This document shows, piece after piece, positions 6,473 through 11,279 of a stretch of 11,279 nucleotides of DNA; the first letter of the stretch is position 1, and each line of letters opens with the position of its first letter. The translations under genes and the position numbers were made by a program. The stretch comes from an uncultured Dialister sp. (GTDB lineage Bacteria > Bacillota > Negativicutes > Veillonellales > Dialisteraceae). Below the pieces are notes generated by a model, which made no database searches, had not been told where the DNA came from, and was given only the letters and a program-made list of their open reading frames with translations. The DNA lies in contig CAAEVC010000123.1 of NCBI GenBank assembly GCA_900759415.1, positions 1 through 11,279 on the forward strand, written 5' to 3'.

Positions 6473-6501
6473 TTGTACCGATTGTCAATATAACCTATAA
6501 T
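6473..6501 (+). promoter_or_regulatory. Promoter of the DtxR-family gene
   Basis: TTGTAC (6473-6478) and a perfect TATAAT (6496-6501) are separated by 17 bp, a good vegetative sigma factor promoter. Transcription would start near 6508, about 65 bases before the ATG. The leader contains a GAAAAA/TTTTTC hairpin (6516-6531). I see no convincing palindromic operator for the metal regulator itself. Confidence 0.7.
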
Positions 6502-6573
6502 AAAGACAGATTTTAGAAAAAACTATTTTTCATAAATTGCACAGGTTTCACATAGAGAAAGAAGGTTATTTTG

Positions 6574-7224
6574 ATGACGTCTGGAAAGGAAGATTATTTA
6601 AAAGCCATTTATTTAATCAGCGAATCCCATGATTTAGTAACCAATAAAGAACTTTCTGAAATGCTTCATGTATCTCCTCCCTCTGTAAGTGAAATGATTA
6701 CCAAACTGCAGAAACAGGGATATGTAGACTACACTGCCTACAAGGGAAGCAGGATGACGAAGAAGGGCCGTAAGGAAGCTGGACGGCTCCTCCGTTACCA
6801 TGCGCTGTGGGAAGTTTTCCTTGTAGAGCATCTCCATTTCTCCTGGAGCGAAGCCCATGAACTGGCAGAAGGCCTGGAACATCAGACAACCGAAGTGCTT
6901 TCTGAAAGACTGGATTTCTACCTCGGCCACCCCACCCACTGTCCCCATGGAGATCCTATTCCGAAGAAGGATGGAAGCCGTCTGGGCATCACCAGAAGGG
7001 TGCTTTCGGATCTGGAAGTAGGAGAAACCACCACCATCCGCCGCATTGTGGAAGATTACCATCTCATGGATTATCTGCAGAGCAAGGATATCACCATTGA
7101 TATGAAAGTCACCGCCAAGGAAAAGGAACCTTACGAAGGCCCTATCCTTTTGGAAACTGAAAAGGGAGATATCTCCATCAGCTACAAGGCAGCCTGCCAG
7201 ATTTATGTGGATGATAAGGAATAA
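6574..7224 (+). CDS. DtxR-family metal-dependent transcriptional repressor (SloR/ScaR/MntR type)
   Basis: This 216-residue protein is a three-domain DtxR-family regulator, probably Mn(II)- or Fe(II)-responsive, repressing metal-uptake genes when metal is plentiful. It has a winged helix-turn-helix at about 1-65 (NKELSEMLHVSPPSVSEMITKLQKQGYV), a metal-binding dimerisation domain (about 66-140) and a FeoA/SH3-like C-terminal domain. Candidate ligands are D7, H76, E80, E102, H103, C123 and H125. Asp at position 7 and CPHG at 123-126 with E80 resemble the streptococcal Mn regulators SloR and ScaR, while the second MntR-type position (E11 of B. subtilis) is Lys10 here. The start is ATG 6574 with AAGAAGG at 6559-6565; a TTG directly before it is less likely. 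It is monocistronic, with its own promoter and terminator. No transporter gene lies nearby, so the targets and the true metal are unknown. Confidence 0.92.
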   Translation: MTSGKEDYLKAIYLISESHDLVTNKELSEMLHVSPPSVSEMITKLQKQGYVDYTAYKGSRMTKKGRKEAGRLLRYHALWEVFLVEHLHFSWSEAHELAEGLEHQTTEVLSERLDFYLGHPTHCPHGDPIPKKDGSRLGITRRVLSDLEVGETTTIRRIVEDYHLMDYLQSKDITIDMKVTAKEKEPYEGPILLETEKGDISISYKAACQIYVDDKE

Positions 7225-7230
7225 GAAATG

Positions 7231-7256
7231 GGCTGTGCCAGGCACAGCCTATTTTT
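7231..7256 (+). terminator. Intrinsic terminator of the DtxR-family gene
   Basis: GGCTGTGCC (7231-7239) and GGCACAGCC (7241-7249) are perfect inverted arms; a realistic loop leaves seven base pairs. They are followed by TATTTTT. The structure starts six bases after the stop codon. Confidence 0.9.
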
Positions 7257-7257
7257 A

Positions 7258-7475
7258 ATCTCACTAGCGGCGCTGACGATTTGCTGCCCATAAGGGCAGA
7301 AGAGTTGAGATTTGAACTCAGAGAGCCCTGCGGTGGTTTTAAAGACTGAAAAAGGCAGAGTTGAGAGTTGAGCGCAGAGAGTTGAGAGAAGGTGTCGGCC
7401 TTGCCGACGAGTATAAAGCCTATACGGTCATCACGCGAAACTTTTATCTAATGTAGTGTGGCTTTTCCCAATTCC
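7258..7475 (+). repeat. Dispersed GAG-core repeat, copy D left half (GC-type)
   Basis: It opens with CACTAGCGGCGCTGACGA, also seen at 10898 and inverted near 5600, then the hairpin CTGCCC-ATAA-GGGCAG (7284-7299). A degenerate core follows (about 7300-7335), then GTTTTAAAGACTGAAAAAGG. Next is a perfect all-TTGA core, GAGTTGAGAGTTGAGCGC and onward (7358-7392), the hairpin GTCGGC-CTT-GCCGAC (7394-7408) and the shared tail, ending in GTGTGGCTTTTC. Confidence 0.88.
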
Positions 7476-7921
7476 CACGGCGTCCCGACGTGGTACTTCC
7501 TCACCACCTGAGGCATACGCTCCACTAACCGCTGGCCTTGTTAAGAGATTTATGGAGAAACGATTCACTATGATTCGTGCGTCGTCATGCCGACTCCTAC
7601 AAAACATATTCACTGCTACCCCGATTGTGAGCACTGCGTGCTCTTAAAGAGGGCGCCTCTGGACGAAAGACTGGTTGAGTTCATATGGTTGCTTCGCTGA
7701 AAGTATGGATACGGATAGAGGCTTATCTTCTGACGGTACCATGCATGTATTAACATGTTCAATCTCGCTGTCCCCTTGAGGGGCGATTATCGCTCCTCAA
7801 ATGAAAGCAAGCGAACATTTTCGTAGGGAGCCGCAGGCGACAGAGAAAATTGTGAGACACTTTCAGCCGGGGAAAGTCTTTTCTCCTGGAAGGAGAAAAG
7901 AAAAGGGGTTCAGTTTGTAAC
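7476..7921. other. Central part of repeat island D, no gene recognised
   Basis: This is a gene-free stretch of about 450 bases. 7500-7556 (CTCACCACCTGAGGCATACG to AGAGATTTATGGA) is a second repeat shared with 11058-11114. The rest holds several inverted repeats: CCACG/CGTGG (7475-7493), a near-palindrome at 7776-7800 with 12-bp arms and one G-T pair, and CTTTTCTCC/GGAGAAAAG (7878-7900). The short reading frames here, 7456-7647 on plus and 7431-7634 on minus, overlap each other and have no homology I recognise. I see no transposase remnant. Confidence 0.6.
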
Positions 7922-8046
7922 CATGTATGCACTTACGGTATTCTTCCCTCTATCCGAAAAGGCTTCATAATGAAAAATCATAATGTCTTTTTCCTTCGCT
8001 CGACTCGGGGATTTATGAACTCAACTCTGTTTTTCTCCTTGCATTT
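7922..8046 (-). repeat. Dispersed GAG-core repeat, copy D right half, inverted (AT-type)
   Basis: On the minus strand this reads ACAGAGTTGAG, then CCCCGAGTCGAGCGAAGG, then the hairpin GAAAAA/TTTTTC (plus-strand arms 7972-7977 and 7988-7993). ATTATGAAGCC and a tail containing GTGCATACAT, shared with copy B, follow. It faces the left half of copy D across about 450 bp. Confidence 0.75.
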
Positions 8047-8116
8047 GTTCTTTCATTTCTGTAGAATAAAAAAAGGGATAGTCTTTTGATTATCCGGCCC
8101 CGCATGGGGCTTTTTT
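8039..8116 (+). promoter_or_regulatory. Candidate promoter followed by a leader terminator before the FAD gene
   Basis: A possible promoter is TTGCAT (8039-8044), 17 bp, TAGAAT (8062-8067). The -10 is good and the -35 weak. The predicted transcript would meet GGATA/TATCC (8076-8095) and then a textbook terminator, GCCCC-GCAT-GGGGC with six Ts (8097-8116), within about 45 bases. A further hairpin, TGCCT/AGGCA, is at 8119-8140. The terminator is clear. Whether it ends upstream transcription or attenuates the following operon is open. Confidence 0.5.
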
Positions 8117-8172
8117 GTTGCCTGCTTTCCCCAAAAGGCAGGGAATTCATTGATTTAAATGGGGGCGTTTTC

Positions 8173-9570
8173 ATGGCAAAAAATTACGACGTAGTCATCA
8201 TTGGTGCTGGTCCTGCAGGGATCTTTACTGCGCTGGAACTGGCAGATACAGGCATGTCTATCCTGATTCTGGAAAAGGGACTGGATATTAAGGAAAGACT
8301 GGCACTGAATAAAGACCGTAAAGCACCGCCAGCAGACAGAAGAGCTAATATCGTATCGGGCTGGGGCGGCGCCGGCGCATTTTCCGATGGAAAACTGACG
8401 CTCACCACCGATTATGGCGGAAATCTGGACGATTATATGAACAAGGGCGAGCTGGCAAAGCTCATTTCATATGTAGATCAGATTTACTGCCGGTTTGGCG
8501 GTGCTGAAAGAGCGGTATATGGCGATGAATATAAAGAAGAAATTCACGAACTGAAGCGGAAAGCGGCTGCTGCTGATATTGATTTCATCCCTGCCAGGAT
8601 TCGTCATCTGGGCACCGATGTGAATGGCGATATTCTCTTCAATATGAGAGAAAGCCTTCCGTCCAATGTGACTGTCCTTTCCAAATGTCCGGCAGAAACC
8701 ATTCTCATCGAAAATAATGAAGTCAAAGGAGTCATAGCAGGCGGCGAAGAATACCACTGCAAATATCTGGTGGCTGCACCGGGAAGAGATGGTGCCGAAT
8801 GGTTTACCCACGAAGCACAGCGATTGGGGCTCCGCACCAATTCCAATGCGGTAGATATCGGCGTCAGAGTGGAATCACCAGCAGAAATTTTTGAGCCGAT
8901 CACCAATATCTGCTACGAATCCAAACTGGTCTATTTTTCCAAAAGCTTTGATGACCGGGTCCGCACTTTCTGTATGAATCCCTATGGATTCGTTGTTACC
9001 GAAAACAACAGCGGCCTTATGACTGTCAATGGTCATTCCTATGCTCATAAGAAGAGCGGAAATACCAATTTTGCCATCCTCGTATCCAAACAGTTCACCC
9101 AGCCTTTCCATGAACCCATCGAATACGGGAAATACATCGCATCCCTTGCCAATATGCTGGGCGGCGGACCGATCGTCCAGCGTCTCGGCGACCTCCGGGA
9201 CGGCCGTCGTTCTACAGAAGCAAGAATCAGAAGAGGGCTGGTACACCCCACCATGCCATCTGCCACACCGGGAGATTTATCTTTAGTCTTGCCATATCGT
9301 TTCTTAAAGGATATTATGGAGATGTTCGAAGCACTGGATAAGGTAGCGCCGGGCGCCAACTCCCGTCATACCCTTCTTTACGGCGTAGAAGTGAAATTCT
9401 ATTCTTCCCGTATCGAATTATCCAACCAGCTGGAAACAAAAATACCTAATTTCTTTGCTATTGGTGATGGTGCCGGTATCACCAGAGGTCTGGCACAGGC
9501 CTCGGCAGCCGGCGTAGTTGTGGGACGCGAAATCTGCGACCGCATTGGTAAACCGAAGGGAGACATTTAA
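8173..9570 (+). CDS. FAD-dependent oxidoreductase-like protein (COG2509-type)
   Basis: This 465-residue protein has an N-terminal Rossmann fold: GAGPAG at 11-16 binds the FAD pyrophosphate, and E34 at the end of the second strand (ILILEKG) fits the ribose contact. It has the family's internal motif SGWGGAGAFSDGK (62-74) and a C-terminal FAD motif IGDGAGITRGLAQASAAG from about residue 430. It is soluble, with no signal or membrane segment. These are marks of the widespread but biochemically uncharacterised COG2509 family of FAD-dependent dehydrogenase-like proteins; I know of no established substrate. I chose the ATG at 8173 because the Rossmann strand then begins at once. An upstream in-frame start would run through the leader terminator. 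The ribosome site is weak (GGGGG at 8160-8165). purB starts three bases after the stop, so the two are an operon, which hints at a link with purine metabolism. Confidence 0.88.
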   Translation: MAKNYDVVIIGAGPAGIFTALELADTGMSILILEKGLDIKERLALNKDRKAPPADRRANIVSGWGGAGAFSDGKLTLTTDYGGNLDDYMNKGELAKLISYVDQIYCRFGGAERAVYGDEYKEEIHELKRKAAAADIDFIPARIRHLGTDVNGDILFNMRESLPSNVTVLSKCPAETILIENNEVKGVIAGGEEYHCKYLVAAPGRDGAEWFTHEAQRLGLRTNSNAVDIGVRVESPAEIFEPITNICYESKLVYFSKSFDDRVRTFCMNPYGFVVTENNSGLMTVNGHSYAHKKSGNTNFAILVSKQFTQPFHEPIEYGKYIASLANMLGGGPIVQRLGDLRDGRRSTEARIRRGLVHPTMPSATPGDLSLVLPYRFLKDIMEMFEALDKVAPGANSRHTLLYGVEVKFYSSRIELSNQLETKIPNFFAIGDGAGITRGLAQASAAGVVVGREICDRIGKPKGDI

Positions 9571-9573
9571 AAG

Positions 9574-10866
9574 ATGATACCAAGGTACACAAGACCAGTC
9601 ATGGAAAAAATCTGGAACGAAAGAAACGAATGGCAGACCATGCTTGACGTGGAAATTGCAGCCTGCGAAGCAAATGCAAAACTGGGACGCATTCCTGAAG
9701 AAGCAGTCAGGGTCATTAAAGAAAAAGCCAATTTTGACGTTGACCGGATCCATGAAATTGACAGCGAAATCAACCATGATATTATTGCTTTTCTCACCAA
9801 TGTTGGAGAATATGTAGGTGATGATGCCAAGTACATCCACATGGGTCTGACCTCCACCGACGTGAAGGATACCGGCCTCAATGTACAGCTGAAACAGGCA
9901 TCTGAAGTACTCATCAAAGACCTGGAAGAACTGGCAGAAGTACTGAAAAGAAGAGCGGTAGAATTCAAGCATACCCCCACCATCGGCAGAACCCATGGTG
10001 TCCATGCAGAACCGACCACCTTCGGCCTGAAACTCCTCCTATGGTACTCTGAAACTTTGAGAAATATTGAAAGAATGAAGAGAGCTGCTGAAGAAATGGC
10101 AGTAGGCAAACTCTCCGGCGCCGTAGGCACCTATGCAGATATCGATCCCTTCGTAGAAGAATATGTATGCAAAAAACTGGGACTCAAGAGAGAAATCATT
10201 GCTACTCAGGTCGTTCAGAGAGACCATCATGCAGAATATGTCACCACTCTTGGTGTTATTGCCGGCGTCCTTGCCCAGATCGCTCTGGAAGTCCGCCATT
10301 TGCAGAGAACAGAAGTCAGGGAAGCAGAAGAATACTTCAGCTCCAAACAGAAAGGCTCCTCTGCTATGCCTCATAAGAGAAACCCGGTCAAATCCGAAAG
10401 AATCTGCGGTATGGCTCGGCTTATTCAGGGATATTCCCTCCCTGCTTTTGAAAATATTCCTCTCTGGCACGAAAGAGATATTTCCCACTCTTCTGTAGAA
10501 AGAGTCATGCTCCCCGATGCTACCATCGCACTGGACTACATCCTCGACCAGACCACAAAACTCATCGACAAACTCCTCGTATATCCGGATAAGATGCTGG
10601 AAGATCTCAACATGACCGGCGGCCTCATCTACAGCCCGAGAGTCCTCCTGGCCCTCGTTGCCAAAGGGGCATACAGAGATACCGCATACCGCTGGGTACA
10701 GAGAAATGCCATGAAGCGGTGGCTCCAGGGTGAAGACTTCTATGAAAACCTCTGCAAAGATGAAGACGTCAGAAAATATCTTACTCCTGAAGAAATCAAA
10801 GCATGCTTTGACTATAAACCGATGCTCACCCATGTAGACGAAATCTTCGCAAGATTTGGACTCTAA
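9574..10866 (+). CDS. purB: Adenylosuccinate lyase
   Basis: PurB catalyses two fumarate-releasing steps of purine synthesis: SAICAR to AICAR, and adenylosuccinate to AMP. The 430-residue product is a member of the fumarase/aspartase superfamily of normal length. It shows NHDI (H68), GLTSTDVKDT (91-100), the catalytic-histidine segment GRTHGVHAEPTTFG (138-151, H141) and the superfamily signature GSSAMPHKRNP (261-271) with the catalytic serine loop. The ATG at 9574 follows the upstream stop by three bases, with AAGGGAG (9556-9562) ahead, so translation is probably coupled to the FAD gene. A short perfect inverted repeat (AGAGCT-GTG-AGCTCT, 10866-10880) follows the stop but has no T tract. The next 385 bases are repeat. 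Other purine genes are not in the window. Confidence 0.97.
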   Translation: MIPRYTRPVMEKIWNERNEWQTMLDVEIAACEANAKLGRIPEEAVRVIKEKANFDVDRIHEIDSEINHDIIAFLTNVGEYVGDDAKYIHMGLTSTDVKDTGLNVQLKQASEVLIKDLEELAEVLKRRAVEFKHTPTIGRTHGVHAEPTTFGLKLLLWYSETLRNIERMKRAAEEMAVGKLSGAVGTYADIDPFVEEYVCKKLGLKREIIATQVVQRDHHAEYVTTLGVIAGVLAQIALEVRHLQRTEVREAEEYFSSKQKGSSAMPHKRNPVKSERICGMARLIQGYSLPAFENIPLWHERDISHSSVERVMLPDATIALDYILDQTTKLIDKLLVYPDKMLEDLNMTGGLIYSPRVLLALVAKGAYRDTAYRWVQRNAMKRWLQGEDFYENLCKDEDVRKYLTPEEIKACFDYKPMLTHVDEIFARFGL

Positions 10867-10894
10867 GAGCTGTGAGCTCTACAAATCTGGAATA

Positions 10895-11075
10895 TATCAC
10901 TAGCGATGCTGACGACTTAAGCTCATGCTTCAGCATGAGAAGAGCCCCGAGCCCCGCGCAGAGAGCCCCGAGAAGGTAAAAAACATTTGGATTTTTACTT
11001 ATAAAGCCTCTCTCGGTTAACAGTGCGATAACTTCAATCTAACATCCTGCGGCTTTTCTCACCACCTGAGACATA
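10895..11075 (+). repeat. Dispersed GAG-core repeat, copy E left module (AT-type)
   Basis: It begins CACTAGCGATGCTGACGAC. The hairpin CTCATGCT-TC-AGCATGAG (10922-10939) follows, then an all-CCCC core, GAGCCCCGAGCCCCGCGC and onward (10942-10976). The hairpin GTAAAAA/TTTTTAC (10976-10982 and 10992-10998) comes next, then TTATAAAGCC and a tail ending in CATCCTGCGGCTTTTC. The second repeat, shared with 7500-7556, starts at 11058. Confidence 0.85.
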
Positions 11076-11279
11076 CTCTCCACTAGTCATTTATCTTCGA
11101 AAGAGATTTATGGAAAAGACAGAGTTGAGAATTGAGTGCCCAGAGTTGAGAGGCGGTTGTAAAGACTAAAAAAGGCAGAGTTGAGAGTTGAGCGCAGAGA
11201 GTTGAGAGAAGGTATCGGCCTTGCCGACGAGTATAAAGCCTATACGGTCATCCCGCGATGCCGTTGGTGCTTACATCCT
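11076..11279 (+). repeat. Dispersed GAG-core repeat, copy E right module at contig end (GC-type)
   Basis: It continues the second repeat to about 11114, then a degenerate core (11118-11157), a GTAAAGACTAAAAAAGG linker, an all-TTGA core (11176-11210), the hairpin TCGGC-CTT-GCCGA (11215-11227) and the tail. The last 95 bases are the exact reverse complement of bases 1-95. The expected next bases, judging from the neighbouring copy at 11044, would be GCGGCTTTT. Confidence 0.9.

Noticed and set aside
6482..6501. DtxR or MntR operator over the promoter of the regulator gene
   Set aside because: TTGTCAATATAACCTATAAT has no convincing dyad matching known MntR, SloR or DtxR sites, so autoregulation cannot be supported from sequence.
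7878..7900. Intrinsic terminator in island D
   Set aside because: The stem is good, but neither strand has a T run after it.
10866..10880. Terminator after purB
   Set aside because: AGAGCT-GTG-AGCTCT is a perfect small stem but no T tract follows, so it is not called as a terminator.

Overview
The window looks like the replication-origin region of a low-to-moderate G+C Bacillota. Protein style and the dense family of intergenic repeats make a Negativicutes (Veillonellaceae, for example Dialister-like) source my best guess, but that is recognition, not proof. The gene order dnaA, dnaN, a small S4-domain gene (yaaA/rlbA type), recF, read on the minus strand, is the classical origin cluster. 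Both ends of the window carry the same 95-bp sequence in inverted orientation (1-95 and 11185-11279). This suggests a complete draft contig whose ends fell inside a dispersed repeat.

Layout. 1-168: repeat copy that also supplies the last codons of recF. 145-4407 (minus): recF, S4 gene, dnaN, dnaA, with DnaA-box clusters on both sides of dnaA (2615-2787 and 4430-4548). The dnaA-dnaN gap also has a DnaA-trio-like element, so it matches the bipartite Bacillus-type oriC. 4613-4915: repeat. 4953-5174 (plus): small basic protein of unknown function with a terminator. 5285-5612: degenerate repeat. 5637-6386 (plus): ribonuclease H1 with an N-terminal hybrid-binding domain. 6574-7224 (plus): DtxR-family metal-dependent repressor of the SloR/ScaR type, with its own promoter and terminator. 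7258-8046: the longest repeat island. 8173-9570 and 9574-10866 (plus): an FAD-dependent oxidoreductase-like protein and adenylosuccinate lyase (purB), an evident two-gene operon. 10895-11279: repeat.

All genes left of the origin read leftward and all genes right of it read rightward. Transcription is therefore co-directional with replication on both arms if oriC fires bidirectionally. DnaA melts the origin, DnaN is the sliding clamp, RecF supports gap repair at stalled forks and RNase H1 removes RNA in hybrids, so this is largely a DNA-replication neighbourhood. The metal regulator and the purB operon are separate units.

The most unusual content is the repeat family, with ten recognisable modules in five islands filling most of the longer gaps. 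Each module has a purine-rich core built from GAG units with interchangeable four-base slots (TTGA or CCCC). A hairpin follows the core, and its stem sequence changes between copies while pairing is kept (GTCGGC/GCCGAC, ATCGG/CCGAT, GTAAAAA/TTTTTAC, GAAAAA/TTTTTC, TAAAAAA/TTTTTTA). A second hairpin precedes the core and also varies with pairing kept. In three islands a GC-type module faces an inverted AT-type module, giving a MITE-like layout. I see no transposase, CRISPR array, tRNA or rRNA.
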